Below are positions 34,716-44,769 of a stretch of DNA of 64,000 bases, piece by piece. The notes under the pieces were generated by a model that was not told where the DNA came from, made no database searches, and saw nothing but the letters and a program-made list of their open reading frames with translations. Position 1 is the stretch's first letter, and each line of letters begins with the position of its first letter. This stretch comes from an uncultured Eubacterium sp. Lineage in GTDB: Bacteria; Bacillota; Clostridia; Peptostreptococcales; Anaerovoracaceae. A program made the translations under genes and the position numbers. Location: assembly GCA_937894585.1 (NCBI GenBank), contig CALBGO010000037.1:1-64000 (forward strand), in the 5' to 3' direction.

Positions 34716-36479
34716 TTATTTCAATGCAATTCCAAGTTCGGAAAGCTGTTCTTCTTCTACGATACCCGGTGCTTCACAGACCATACACTGTGCATTCTGG
34801 TTTTTCGGGAAAGCCATAACTTCGCGGATACTGTGCTCCCCGCATAACAGCATCACCAGTCTGTCAAGACCGTATGCTAGACCACCGTGCGGCGGCGCGC
34901 CGTATTTGAATGCTTCCAAAAGGAATCCGAATTTTTCCTGACATTCTTCTTCCGTCAGCTTCAGAGCCTTGAACATCTTTGCCTGCAAATCTCTTTCGTG
35001 GATTCTGATGGAACCTCCGCCCAGCTCCACACCGTTTAATACGATGTCGTAGGCAATGGCCTTTACCTTTTCCGGCTCTGTATCGAGCAGCGGAATGTCC
35101 TCGTTTCTCGGATGGGTGAACGGATGATGCATTGCTTTCAGCTCGCCGGTTTCGTCATCTTTTTCAAACATAGGAAAATCCGTTACCCACAGCAAGTTGA
35201 ATTTCTTATCGTCCAGCAGTCCTAAAATTCCTGCAATATGTCTTCTCAAAAATCCTAATGTATCAAACACCACTTTGGCTTTATCTGCAGCAATCAGAAT
35301 CAAATCTCCCGCTTTGGCTTCAAATACCGCTGCAATATCAGAAAGCTGCTCCTGACTGAAGAACTTGTTTACAGAAGACTTGTATTCGTTTTCCTCTACT
35401 CTCAGCCAGACAAGCCCTTTCGCGCCGTAGTGTTTTGCCTGATCGGTCAGCTTGTCGATATCTTTCCGGCTGAAAGAAGAAGAACCGCCGTCAATACAGA
35501 TACCGCGTACATCTCCGCCTGCTGCAAGGGCATCGGCAAAGACCTTAAATCCAGTTCCTGCCACAGTATCGTTCAGTTTCTTAAGTTCAAATCCGAAACG
35601 AGTATCCGGCTTATCGCTGCCGTACCGCTCCATAGCTTCATCATAAGGAATTCTCGGAAACGGCGTTTTGACTTCCACATCTAAAAGTTCCTTAAAAACT
35701 CTCTTCAAAAATCCTTCCTGCATAGCGATGACATCGTCCTGATCCACAAAGGACATTTCAAGGTCTATCTGGGTAAATTCCGGCTGTCTGTCTGCACGCA
35801 GATCTTCATCTCTGAAACATTTTGCAATCTGCATATATCTATCGCAGCCGCTTACCATGAGCAGCTGTTTGAAAAGCTGCGGTGACTGAGGCAGAGCATA
35901 AAATCTGCCTTCGCTGACACGGCTCGGAACCAGATAGTCTCTGGCGCCTTCCGGTGTGGATTTAATCAGAATCGGTGTTTCGATTTCCGTAAAGCCGTTT
36001 TCGTCGAAATAGTCGCGGGTCAGTTTTGTGACTCTGTGTCTGAATCTGATATTTTCCTGCATTTTCAGTTTACGCAGATCCAGATATCTGTATTTCAGTC
36101 TCAGGTTATCGTCTACATTGTCATCATCTTTGATATAAATCGGCGGCGTATCAGACTGTGCATAGATTACCAAATCTTTTGCAAAGACTTCAATCTCACC
36201 GGTGGCAAGGTTCGGGTTCTTTGCGCTTCTTTCCTTTACGATTCCTTTAATGCCGATAACATATTCGCTGCGCAGGGATTCTGCCATTTCAAAGACTTCT
36301 CTGTCGATGGTATCATCAAAAGTAATCTGCACGATACCGGTCTTGTCTCTTAAATCTGCGAAAATCAAGCCGCCAAGACTTCTCTGCTTGGCAACCCAGC
36401 CGTTTAATACGACCTCTTTATCCACATCTGCAATAGTTAAAGTACCGCAGAGATGGGTTCTCTTAAACAGTTCTGCCAT
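34716..36479 (-). CDS. aspS: Aspartyl-tRNA synthetase
   Basis: 587 residues, class IIb, bacterial type with the GAD insertion domain. An N-terminal OB anticodon-binding domain (residues 1-110) is followed by motif 2 [18 protein letters not shown] and motif 3 [13 protein letters not shown]. The length is normal. The start at 36479 (ATGGCAGAACTG) is preferred to 36488. After the stop is a hairpin with arms GTCAGCT/AGCTGAC (34688-34710) that lacks a real T-run, so nadD may be co-transcribed. Confidence 0.97.
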   Translation of the reverse strand: MAELFKRTHLCGTLTIADVDKEVVLNGWVAKQRSLGGLIFADLRDKTGIVQITFDDTIDREVFEMAESLRSEYVIGIKGIVKERSAKNPNLATGEIEVFAKDLVIYAQSDTPPIYIKDDDNVDDNLRLKYRYLDLRKLKMQENIRFRHRVTKLTRDYFDENGFTEIETPILIKSTPEGARDYLVPSRVSEGRFYALPQSPQLFKQLLMVSGCDRYMQIAKCFRDEDLRADRQPEFTQIDLEMSFVDQDDVIAMQEGFLKRVFKELLDVEVKTPFPRIPYDEAMERYGSDKPDTRFGFELKKLNDTVAGTGFKVFADALAAGGDVRGICIDGGSSSFSRKDIDKLTDQAKHYGAKGLVWLRVEENEYKSSVNKFFSQEQLSDIAAVFEAKAGDLILIAADKAKVVFDTLGFLRRHIAGILGLLDDKKFNLLWVTDFPMFEKDDETGELKAMHHPFTHPRNEDIPLLDTEPEKVKAIAYDIVLNGVELGGGSIRIHERDLQAKMFKALKLTEEECQEKFGFLLEAFKYGAPPHGGLAYGLDRLVMLLCGEHSIREVMAFPKNQNAQCMVCEAPGIVEEEQLSELGIALK

Positions 36480-36493
36480 ATATTTCAAATCTC

Positions 36494-37747
36494 CTATTTT
36501 GATAATTCTTCTAACAAATCTTCCAGTTTTACCTGCTTCTGCTGGGAAGTCGCCATTTCTTTAACGGAAACGCTGCCTTCAGCCAGCTCGTTGTCACCGA
36601 TTACAACTGTATATCTTGCGCCCAGTCTGTCTGCATACTTAAACTGCCCTTTGATATTTCTTGCCAGAGTATCCATCTCTGCTTTTACACCGTTATTGCG
36701 CAGGTCGCGAAGCAGTTTCAGACCGAATTTTTTTGCATCGTCTCCCATTACCGCGATAAACGCTTTCAGGGGTTCCGGCTGAGGAATTTCAATTCCCTTT
36801 TCTTCCATCAGCATCAGAAGACGCTCAATGCCGAGACCGAATCCCACACCCGGAATCGGAGGTCCGCCGATTTCTTCGATCAGGTGATCGTATCTGCCGC
36901 CTCCGCATACGGTTCCCTGCGTGCCGTTACTGTCCATAACAAATTCGAAAGCGGTTTTGGTATAATAATCAAGGCCTCTTACGATTCTCGGATCTACCAC
37001 ATATTCAATACCCATAGCATCAAGGTTCTGCTGTACTTCTTCAAAAGCTTCCTTACAGTCGTCACAGAGGTAATCAATCATATTCGGCGCATCCTTTACA
37101 AGACTCTGACAGATATCCGACTTACAGTCTAAAATTCTCATCGGATTGCGTTCATATCTGTCTTTGCATGTATTGCAGAGCTGATCGTAAACCGGTTCCA
37201 AAAATGCTTTCAAAGCTTCTCTGTGCTTCTGTCTGCATGCAGGGCAGCCTACACTGTTGATGCGCAGTTTGATGTCATCAAGACCCATATAGTGCAGAAA
37301 ATCGTAGCCCAGACAGATACATTCCGCATCTGCCAGCATATTGGTTGTACCGAAAATTTCAATACCGAACTGGTGGAAAGCTCTCAGTCTTCCGCTCTGC
37401 GGTTTTTCATAACGGAAGCAAGGTGTAATGTAATAATACTTGGTCGGCTGCACTTCCGCATAATGCTTGTGCTCGATAAAAGCTCTTGCCACCGGCGAAG
37501 TTCCTTCCGGCTTCAGCGTAATACTTCTTCCCGCATAGTCCTCAAAGGTGTACATTTCTTTCTGTACGATATCTGTTGTATCGCCCACACCTCTCTTAAA
37601 AAGCTCGGTATGTTCAAAGGCCGGAGTTCTGATTTCCTTAAAGCCGTACTTGTCACAGAACTCGGCAAATTTCTGCTCAACATAGTGCCACTTGTGCACC
37701 TGGGACGGCAGCGTGTCTTTCGTACCTTTCGGTGCTATGATTGCCAT
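36494..37747 (-). CDS. hisS: Histidyl-tRNA synthetase
   Basis: 417 residues, class IIa: motif 1 region APKGTKDTLP, motif 2 CFRYEKPQSGRLRAFHQFG, HisA-type motif RGLDYYTKTAFEF and a C-terminal anticodon-binding domain (about residues 325-417). It lies 2 bp after hemZ and 14 bp before aspS. No T-box leader is seen between these genes. Confidence 0.97.
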   Translation of the reverse strand: MAIIAPKGTKDTLPSQVHKWHYVEQKFAEFCDKYGFKEIRTPAFEHTELFKRGVGDTTDIVQKEMYTFEDYAGRSITLKPEGTSPVARAFIEHKHYAEVQPTKYYYITPCFRYEKPQSGRLRAFHQFGIEIFGTTNMLADAECICLGYDFLHYMGLDDIKLRINSVGCPACRQKHREALKAFLEPVYDQLCNTCKDRYERNPMRILDCKSDICQSLVKDAPNMIDYLCDDCKEAFEEVQQNLDAMGIEYVVDPRIVRGLDYYTKTAFEFVMDSNGTQGTVCGGGRYDHLIEEIGGPPIPGVGFGLGIERLLMLMEEKGIEIPQPEPLKAFIAVMGDDAKKFGLKLLRDLRNNGVKAEMDTLARNIKGQFKYADRLGARYTVVIGDNELAEGSVSVKEMATSQQKQVKLEDLLEELSK

Positions 37748-37749
37748 TT

Positions 37750-39144
37750 TTATACCTCCATAAATATATTTTTTTCTTTTCGTTCCATCATTTCGTCAAT
37801 GCGGTTTATATATTCTCTGTAATTGGTTACATTGGGAACCCGTTCAAGACGATTTTCCAAAGGATAATACATCTTGCTGATTCCTCCTGCGCCCAGGGCG
37901 ATCATCATCTGATGCTCGTCCATGATCCGCACATTGTAAATACAGTCTTTACCTTCTTTACAGTAGCCGGTATTTTCAAAAGCCCCCGCCATATGTTTCT
38001 GCCTGTACAGATAATACGGAATGTATCCTGCTTCCGCTAAAATGCGGCGGCTTTCGGAGAGCTGCGCGCAAACCCGGTCTGCCTGTTTATAATGAAAATC
38101 TTTATCGATGCCGATCAGTCTGGACGCTCGTTTCACTGCCAGACAATGCACTGTAATGCTTTCGGGATCAAGCTCAATAACCTTTTCCAGCGTTCTCACA
38201 AAGTCTTCTGTACTCTCCCCGGGAAGACCGGCGATAATATCGGCGTTAATATTGTCAAAGCCCTGCTTCTTTGCAAGGGCAAAGGCATCTACGATATCGG
38301 AAGGCTGATGGCTTCTGCCAATTTTTTCAAGGGTTTCTGCCTTCATAGACTGTGGATTGATACTGATGCGTGAAATACCGTGCCCACGGATGACAGAAAG
38401 TTTTTCTGCTGTAATGGTGTCCGGCCGTCCCGCCTCAATGGTAAACTCACGAAGAGACGACAGGTCAAAGCAGTCTTTCACGGTTTTGATAAGCAGATCC
38501 AGCTGTTCGGAAGACAAAGTGGTCGGTGTGCCGCCGCCGATATATATGGTTTCTGCTTTGATACCGGTTTGCCGCATGCGTTTTCCCACATACCGCACTT
38601 CCTTCAAAAGAGCGGTGAAATATTCTGCGATTTCACTGTCCGGCACCTGATTGGATGCAAAGGAGCAGTATACGCACCGTGTGGGACAGAACGGAATCCC
38701 TATGTAAACACCTGCGGAATTCTTCTGAACGGGACCGCAGAATGCTTTCTGATGCATGTACATTTCCATAATCAACCGGGCTTTTTCTTCAGAAATCAGA
38801 TATTCCTTCATAAGAAAGCGGATGGTTTTCTCAGTGTCCCCCAGTTTTTCATAAAGTTCTCCGCAGAGCTTCACCGGTCTGATACCGGTCAGAATTCCCC
38901 ATTCCGGTTCTTTTCCTGTCAAGCTTGAAAGTGTTTTGTAAATCTGTCTGCTAATGGAATTTTTCTCTCCGAAATTTTCCCGATTGAAAACAATCAGTTC
39001 TTCCGAAGGCTCTGCCTTGTAATCAGGTGAACCCAGCATATATTGATCCGGCTGCAGAAAAATCTTAATCAGTTCCTCAAGAAGATACTGTTTCTCGAAA
39101 TTCAATATCTGAATTTTAATCTTATTCTTATTCTTATCTGACAT
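37750..39144 (-). CDS. hemZ: Coproporphyrinogen dehydrogenase HemZ (radical SAM)
   Basis: 464 residues. The radical SAM cluster motif is CPTRCVYCSFASN (CxxxCxxC) near residue 165, followed by IYIGGGTPTTLS and RISINPQSM. HemZ-type proteins are clostridial and bacillar members of the HemN-like family with an N-terminal extension; they are assumed to oxidise coproporphyrinogen III without oxygen, though no other haem genes are in the window and other HemN-like roles are possible. The ATG at 39144 overlaps nothing and lies 1 bp after the MBL gene. Confidence 0.9.
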   Translation of the reverse strand: MSDKNKNKIKIQILNFEKQYLLEELIKIFLQPDQYMLGSPDYKAEPSEELIVFNRENFGEKNSISRQIYKTLSSLTGKEPEWGILTGIRPVKLCGELYEKLGDTEKTIRFLMKEYLISEEKARLIMEMYMHQKAFCGPVQKNSAGVYIGIPFCPTRCVYCSFASNQVPDSEIAEYFTALLKEVRYVGKRMRQTGIKAETIYIGGGTPTTLSSEQLDLLIKTVKDCFDLSSLREFTIEAGRPDTITAEKLSVIRGHGISRISINPQSMKAETLEKIGRSHQPSDIVDAFALAKKQGFDNINADIIAGLPGESTEDFVRTLEKVIELDPESITVHCLAVKRASRLIGIDKDFHYKQADRVCAQLSESRRILAEAGYIPYYLYRQKHMAGAFENTGYCKEGKDCIYNVRIMDEHQMMIALGAGGISKMYYPLENRLERVPNVTNYREYINRIDEMMERKEKNIFMEV

Positions 39145-39145
39145 A

Positions 39146-39766
39146 TTATCTGACAAAAGGATTATACTCCTTTTCATATCCTATGGTTGTTTCGCTCATA
39201 TGACCCGGGTAAACCACAGTGTTATCCGGAAGCGCAAAAAGTCTTTCTTTGATAGAACGGATAATTTCTGTAAAATCTCCGCCGTAAAAATCGGTTCTGC
39301 CGATAGAAGCACGGAACAGCGTATCTCCGCTGAACACCACACCCTCCGCAAGAATGCTCATACCGCCTTTTGTATGTCCCGGTGTATGAACAAAAGTAAG
39401 CTCTGTATTTCCTACCGTAAGAGTGTCTCTGTCGTTCACATAAAGATCGGGTTTTACAATAACAGGTCTTCCGCAGATTTCAAGAGATACATTGAGATTT
39501 GAGTCACTTAAAAGTTCTCTTTCTTCTGTAAATGCGACAACCTTCGCATTCGGAAAATCCTCTGAAAAGGCTTCCACGCCGCCGATATGATCTGCATGGC
39601 CGTGGGTTAAAATAATGTATTCCACATCGATGCCCTCATCTTTTGCTTTCTGTGTCAGCTGCGAGCTGTATCCGCCAGGGTCCACGATAAAACCTTTTTT
39701 TGTTTCATCAAAGGCAAGATAAGTATTGACCTGAATCGGACAAGTTAAAAATTTATATATCTGCAT
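39146..39766 (-). CDS. MBL-fold metallohydrolase (glyoxalase II-like)
   Basis: 206 residues with metal-binding motif THGHADHIGGVEAF, then HTPGHTKGGM, FSGDTLFRASIGRTDFYGGD and YPGHMSETTIG, all glyoxalase-II-like. These hydrolases act on thioesters such as S-lactoylglutathione, but the physiological substrate in clostridia is unknown. The start at 39766 has AAGGAG 6-8 nt upstream. Its place between rel and hemZ is a recurring Firmicutes arrangement. Confidence 0.92.
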   Translation of the reverse strand: MQIYKFLTCPIQVNTYLAFDETKKGFIVDPGGYSSQLTQKAKDEGIDVEYIILTHGHADHIGGVEAFSEDFPNAKVVAFTEERELLSDSNLNVSLEICGRPVIVKPDLYVNDRDTLTVGNTELTFVHTPGHTKGGMSILAEGVVFSGDTLFRASIGRTDFYGGDFTEIIRSIKERLFALPDNTVVYPGHMSETTIGYEKEYNPFVR

Positions 39767-39791
39767 AAAGACTCCTTTCGTAAATTGTGGC

Positions 39792-39827
39792 AATGGCTTG
39801 CGGCTCTCCAACAGCAAGCGCCATTAT
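39792..39827. repeat. Intercistronic hairpin between rel and the MBL gene
   Basis: AATGGCTTGC and GCAAGCGCCATT pair (two-base bulge) around a 14-nt loop, next to CATTATACGAC, a sequence shared with the intergenic repeats at 28.7 and 44.7 kb. There is no T-run, so it may be a processing or stabilising element. Confidence 0.5.
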
Positions 39828-39831
39828 ACGA

Positions 39832-42033
39832 CTAACTTCTGGCGCGGTAGACATTAGAGACGCTCTGCACATTTCGCAGTGTACGCAGTACTTTCTGCAT
39901 CTGCTGTGTACTGGAAATGGACAGTGTCAATGTGATATGGGTAATTCCGTCTTTGCCGCTCTTGGCATTGACTCCTGAAATATGCACATCCATATCTTCA
40001 CAAGTTCTTGATATATCTGAGAAAAGTCCTTTTCTGTCGGAGGCTGCAATGCAGATATCTGCATTGTAAGATTTTCCGACTTTCAGGTCTTCCCATTCTA
40101 CTTCGATAAATCTTGCTTTCTCTTCTTCCGGAAGCGAGGTAATATTGGAGCAGTCCACCCGATGAACAGAAATGCCTCTGCCCTTGGTGATAAAGCCTAC
40201 GATATCGTCTCCCGGTACAGGATTGCAGCATCTGGCAACTCGAATCATCAGATTGTCTGCGCCTTTTACCACAATGCCCGGATTTTCTCTCTGTTTCTGT
40301 TGGAATTTTTCCCGTTTAGCATCATTTTCCAGCAGTTTTTTCTGTTTTTCTTCTTCTTTTCTCTGCTCCTGCTTCTTTTCTTCATTAAAATAACTGAAGA
40401 GCAGGTTCGCATATTTGCTCAGAACCGTCCCGCCCTTGCTGAGCTGTATATAAACTTCGTCCATAGTGGAAATATTCATTTCTCTCATAGCTTTGTTTAA
40501 ATACGAAGATTTTGCTGCAAGCTGCGGATCAAATCCTTTTTTTCTGATATATTTATCCAGCGCGTCTTTTCCTCTTGCGACATCGTCCGGTTTACTTTCT
40601 TTTTTCAGCCACTGTCTGATTTTTGTTCTGGCAGTGGAGCTCTTGGCAATTTTAAGCCAGTCTATACTCGGTCCGCTGGAATTGGAAGATGTTACGATTT
40701 CGACAATGTCTCCGTTATTAAGAACATGGTCAATGGTAACCATCTTTCCGTTTACCTTTGCACCGACACATTTACAGCCTACTGCTGTATGAATTTTAAA
40801 TGCGAAGTCAAGAGGCGTGGAACCTGCCGGCAGGTCGATAACCTCTCCCTTCGGGGTAAATACGAATACCTGTGTTGCAAACAGATCCATTTTCAGAGTT
40901 TCCATAAACTCTTTCGGATCGTTCAATTCTTTATGCCATTCCAGAGTCTGACGCACCCACGCCAGTTTCATCTCTTCCTGATTCTGATCGCCGGAAGTTT
41001 TCCCTTCTTTATACTTCCAATGGGCAGCAATACCGTATTCGGCGACTCTGTGCATTTCGTAAGTTCTGATCTGAATTTCAAAAGGTTCGCCGTTGTCGCC
41101 GAGCACAGTCGTATGAAGAGACTGATACATATTCGGTTTCGGCATGGCGATATAGTCTTTAAACCGTCCGGGAATCGGTTTCCACATAGTGTGGACCTGT
41201 CCCAAAACGGCATAACAGTCCTTGACATTTTCTACAATAATACGGACTGCCGTTAAATCAAAAATTTCATCCAGCTGTTTATGCTGAAGTACCATTTTCT
41301 TGTACACACTGTAAAGGTGTTTAGAACGCCCGGAAATATCGTAGTGCAGCTTCATATCGTCCAGGGCTTCTTTAATTTCGTCAATCACGGTATTGATAAA
41401 CTGAACGCGCTGCTCTTTTTTCTCCGTTACTTCTTCACGAAGCTTTTCGGCTTCTTCCGGATGCAGATAAGTCAAAGCAAGATCCTCCAGCTCAAACTTC
41501 ACGGTATAAATACCCAGTCTGCTGGCAAGAGGTGCGTAAATATCCAAGGTTTCCCTTGACTTTTCAATTTTCTTTTCGGGGCGCATAAACTGCAGAGTTC
41601 TCATATTGTGCAGCCTGTCCGCCAGCTTGATAATCAGAACTCTGATATCCTTGGACATGGCAAGGAACATCTTTCGCAGGTTTTCAGCCTGTGCTTCCTC
41701 CTTGCTGTCAAATTTAATGCTCCCCAGTTTTGTGACACCGTCTACCAGAAGTGCAACTTCTTCGCCGTATTCTTCTACAAGCTGCGCTCTGGTGTACTCG
41801 GTATCTTCTACGACATCATGCAAAAGCCCGCCGACAATCGTCTCTTCGTCCATACCCAGTTCCGCCAGAATTTTGGCAACCGCAATGGGATGAATCAGAT
41901 ACGGTTCACCGCTTTTGCGGAGCTGACCGTCATGCAGGGCTTTTGCCGTATCAAAAGCTCTGCCGATTAAATCGGTATCGTAATTTTTATTGATTTTTGT
42001 AATCTCTTCTAAAAATTTTGCTCTTGTTTCCAT
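39832..42033 (-). CDS. rel: Bifunctional (p)ppGpp synthetase/hydrolase (RelA/SpoT family)
   Basis: 733 residues in the full long RSH layout. HD hydrolase domain (about 45-155; GLLHDVVEDTEYT, LADRLHNMRTL), synthetase domain (about 230-350; DLTAVRIIVENVKDCYAVLG, YQSLHTTVLG), TGS (about 390-455; FTPKGEVIDLPAGSTPLDFA), helical and zinc-finger region (RVARCCNPVPGDDIVGF) and a C-terminal ACT domain. It makes and degrades the stringent-response alarmone. Both catalytic sites look intact. Confidence 0.96.
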   Translation of the reverse strand: METRAKFLEEITKINKNYDTDLIGRAFDTAKALHDGQLRKSGEPYLIHPIAVAKILAELGMDEETIVGGLLHDVVEDTEYTRAQLVEEYGEEVALLVDGVTKLGSIKFDSKEEAQAENLRKMFLAMSKDIRVLIIKLADRLHNMRTLQFMRPEKKIEKSRETLDIYAPLASRLGIYTVKFELEDLALTYLHPEEAEKLREEVTEKKEQRVQFINTVIDEIKEALDDMKLHYDISGRSKHLYSVYKKMVLQHKQLDEIFDLTAVRIIVENVKDCYAVLGQVHTMWKPIPGRFKDYIAMPKPNMYQSLHTTVLGDNGEPFEIQIRTYEMHRVAEYGIAAHWKYKEGKTSGDQNQEEMKLAWVRQTLEWHKELNDPKEFMETLKMDLFATQVFVFTPKGEVIDLPAGSTPLDFAFKIHTAVGCKCVGAKVNGKMVTIDHVLNNGDIVEIVTSSNSSGPSIDWLKIAKSSTARTKIRQWLKKESKPDDVARGKDALDKYIRKKGFDPQLAAKSSYLNKAMREMNISTMDEVYIQLSKGGTVLSKYANLLFSYFNEEKKQEQRKEEEKQKKLLENDAKREKFQQKQRENPGIVVKGADNLMIRVARCCNPVPGDDIVGFITKGRGISVHRVDCSNITSLPEEEKARFIEVEWEDLKVGKSYNADICIAASDRKGLFSDISRTCEDMDVHISGVNAKSGKDGITHITLTLSISSTQQMQKVLRTLRNVQSVSNVYRARS

Positions 42034-42066
42034 GCGTCACTATGTTCCTATCTTCTGTTTATTGTA

Positions 42067-42098
42067 CGGGTAAATGCCGCAGATACGACATTTACCCG
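42067..42098. repeat. Perfect hairpin between secDF and rel
   Basis: Arms CGGGTAAATG (42067-42076) and CATTTACCCG (42089-42098), 10 bp perfect, 12-nt loop. No T-run follows on either strand, so it is not a standard intrinsic terminator. Confidence 0.6.
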
Positions 42099-42115
42099 AA
42101 TAGCAAAAAACATAT

Positions 42116-44365
42116 TTATTTTTTCTTTTTATTGTGCTTGTCCTGATTCAGCATATACTTGGACTTTTCTTCATTTTTGCTCAGCTCATAGAACAGCGGG
42201 CTGCAGAGGAAAATAGAAGAATAAGTACCTGCCAGTACGCCGACCATCAGCGGAATGATAAATTCTCTGATAGATGTTGAAACCATAAAGAACATCGGCA
42301 CCATACAGATCAGTGTTGTCAGAGAAGTCATAATGGATCGGCTGAGAGTCTGATTGATACTGCGGTCGATCACAACCTCACTGCTGTCTTTTTTGTACAG
42401 CTTTCTGTTTTCTCTGATTCTGTCAAAAATAACGATCGTATCGTTGATAGAATATCCGACTACCGTCAGAATACCCGCAATAAACGGATTATTGATGGTT
42501 ACATTGAAAATTGCGTAGAACGCCAGAACCACCAGCACATCGTGGAGAATACCCGCGATAGATGAAACACCATATTTCCAGGACTTAAATCTGAATATGA
42601 TGTAGATCAGCATACCCACTGCCGCAATCAGAACGGATTTCAGAGCGTTGGTCTTCAGCTCCTTGCCTACTGTCGGTCCGAATTCCTCAGAAGCTAAAAT
42701 ATCATCGTCGGTTACGCCGAATTTTTTCTCCAGTGAATTGATCACTTCTGTTCTTTCGTCATTATCAAGGGCGCTTGTTGTCTTCAGTATTACCTGATCC
42801 TGCTTATCGCCGCTTAAAATTACAGAAAGCTCCTCAAGATCGTATTTGTCAACGGTGTCCTTTACCTCTTCTACATCGACCTTCTTACCCATATCCAGCT
42901 GAATCATAGTGCCGCCTGTAAAATCGATACCGTAATTGAAACCTCTGAATCCGGCAAATACCAGGCCGACAACAATCAGGACTGCACTGCAGCAGTAGAA
43001 AATCTTTCTGTTTTTAATAAAGCTGAAATCTTTTTTAAGAAGTCTCTTCGGCGTGCCGTCTTCGTTAACTCCGAAGTATTTGTTCTTTGCAAATGTTTTG
43101 CTGTTGGCAACAAGACCCACAAACAGCTGCGTTACCACAACTGCAGTAAAGATGCTTACGATGATACCAATCATCAGCGTCAGCGCAAATCCCTTTACTG
43201 TAGTAGATCCGATTTCATAAAGTACAACGGACGCAATCAAGGTTGTAATCTGCGCATCAAGCACGGTAGTCAGCGCATGTTTGAAACCCTGGTCCACTGC
43301 AACACGGATAGTTTTGCCAAGTCCGATTTCTTCTTTAATTCTTGCGAAAATAATTACATTGGCATCCACAGCCATACCGATGGAAAGTATGATACCTGCA
43401 ATACCCGGAAGAGTCAGAACACTTCCCAGTCCAGCCATAATCCAAAGCACAATCAGTACATAAAGAAGCAGAGCCACATCGGCAAGAAGTCCCAGTACAT
43501 TGTACATTAAAAGCATCAGTACAAATACCAGTCCGAGACCGATAGCACCTGCAACAATACTCTTGTTCAGCGCGTTATATCCGATGGTTGCTGTCTGAAC
43601 GGAGGAAGTCACCTCGTTTAAGGAAATCGGCAGCGCACCGCCTCGGATCAGCGCTGCGGTGTTGGAAGCTTCTTCTTTAGAGTATCCGCCTCCGCGGCTT
43701 GTAATTTCACAGTTGGTTCCGCTAATGGCTCCATTGTCTACAACCGGCGCTGTTACGATTTCTTCATCAAGCATAATGATTACACTGTTGGACGGAATAC
43801 CTGCTTCCGAAAATTCTTTGGAAACAGGCAGATTGTTTGCAAAAGCCTTTCGTGTAGCATCTTCAAACTTCTTACCGCCTTCACCGGTAAATTCCATAAC
43901 AATTTTGTAACCGCCGTTTTCGGTATCGGTATCGATGGATGCGTCTTTTACATCATCTCCGCTCAGCGCTTCCGAGCCGTCTGCAAGCATAAATCTCAGC
44001 TTGGCGGTCTTACCGATCTGTTCAATGGCCTGCTGGGCGTCTTCCACACCCGGCATTTCAACTCTGATACGGTCATTTCCTTCCAGAGAAACGGTTGCCT
44101 CGGAAATACCCATGGCATTCACTCTGTTATTTAGAACTGCTCTGGTCTGTTCCATCGTCGCTGTCAGTTCTTCATCGGAAAGGTTCTTTATATCATCCTG
44201 TTCGGCTTCCAATACTACATAGACGCCGCCGTTGATATCAAGTCCGAACTTCATCGCATCTTTGATTGAACTGATTTCTCCAATTCCAAATATGGAAATG
44301 TACCAGCCAATCAGAACTGCGATGACCACCAGACCAGCTAAAAATTTTCTCAGTTTTGAATTCAT
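42116..44365 (-). CDS. secDF: Protein translocase subunits SecD and SecF, fused
   Basis: 749 residues, a SecD-SecF fusion with about 12 membrane segments. SecD half: LDINGGVYVVLEAEQDD, periplasmic domain with GNDRIRVEMPGVEDAQQAIE and GGALPISLNEVTSS. SecF half after residue 450: FNYGIDFTGGTMIQLDMG and DEFGPTVGKEL-like SEEFGPTVGKEL, GYSINDTIVIFDRIREN. SecDF uses the proton-motive force to pull secreted proteins from SecYEG. The start at 44365 has AAGGTGA about 9 nt upstream. yajC is upstream, behind a terminator. Confidence 0.95.
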   Translation of the reverse strand: MNSKLRKFLAGLVVIAVLIGWYISIFGIGEISSIKDAMKFGLDINGGVYVVLEAEQDDIKNLSDEELTATMEQTRAVLNNRVNAMGISEATVSLEGNDRIRVEMPGVEDAQQAIEQIGKTAKLRFMLADGSEALSGDDVKDASIDTDTENGGYKIVMEFTGEGGKKFEDATRKAFANNLPVSKEFSEAGIPSNSVIIMLDEEIVTAPVVDNGAISGTNCEITSRGGGYSKEEASNTAALIRGGALPISLNEVTSSVQTATIGYNALNKSIVAGAIGLGLVFVLMLLMYNVLGLLADVALLLYVLIVLWIMAGLGSVLTLPGIAGIILSIGMAVDANVIIFARIKEEIGLGKTIRVAVDQGFKHALTTVLDAQITTLIASVVLYEIGSTTVKGFALTLMIGIIVSIFTAVVVTQLFVGLVANSKTFAKNKYFGVNEDGTPKRLLKKDFSFIKNRKIFYCCSAVLIVVGLVFAGFRGFNYGIDFTGGTMIQLDMGKKVDVEEVKDTVDKYDLEELSVILSGDKQDQVILKTTSALDNDERTEVINSLEKKFGVTDDDILASEEFGPTVGKELKTNALKSVLIAAVGMLIYIIFRFKSWKYGVSSIAGILHDVLVVLAFYAIFNVTINNPFIAGILTVVGYSINDTIVIFDRIRENRKLYKKDSSEVVIDRSINQTLSRSIMTSLTTLICMVPMFFMVSTSIREFIIPLMVGVLAGTYSSIFLCSPLFYELSKNEEKSKYMLNQDKHNKKKK

Positions 44366-44473
44366 TTTTATCTTCTCACCTTCTGTATAGTCAAATTTGC
44401 CCATAATAACGGCATTTTAGTTTACTCTTTATTCTACTACTTTTTACGGTATCGAGCAAGGAAAATTTCCTTG

Positions 44474-44720
44474 TACGACTGTTTCTTTCCAATCGAACTG
44501 TGCTTTGCTCTTTTTCACTACTTCGCCGTAGAGTGCCAACGCACTAAAGTGCTGCACTCCTGACGGGGGACCTACCTGCGATTCGCTGCGCTTATCGGGT
44601 TAGGTCTCCCAAAGCATAAGGACTTCTCATCAATTTGCTTCGCAAATTGGAGCAAGCTCCATTATACGACTGTTTCTTCCCAATCGAACTGCGCTTTGCT
44701 TGTTCTCTCGGAGAAACAAA
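44474..44720. repeat. Pair of intergenic hairpin repeats between yajC and secDF
   Basis: A 37-bp unit beginning TACGACTGTTTCTT occurs at 44474 and again at 44665, 191 bp apart, with only a few differences; both contain CCAATCGAACTG. The second has the full hairpin closing sequence GTTCTCTCGG. The core is shared with 28640-28814. The 400-bp spacer 44366-44769 has no gene; a CAATTTGCTTCGCAAATTG palindrome (44631-44649) is also present. Confidence 0.75.
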
Positions 44721-44734
44721 GCACCATTATAACG

Positions 44735-44757
44735 AAAAACCCCCTGAGAACAGGGGG
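44735..44757 (-). terminator. Rho-independent terminator after yajC
   Basis: CCCCCTG and CAGGGGG with a 4-nt loop (44740-44757), followed by TTTTT on the minus strand. It lies 12 bp past the yajC stop codon. Confidence 0.9.
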
Positions 44758-44769
44758 ATAAATGGCTTT

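Noticed and set aside
34620..37760. T-box leaders for aspS, hisS or leuS
   Set aside because: Spacers are 2-90 bp with no specifier loop or antiterminator sequence; the genes are internal to operons.
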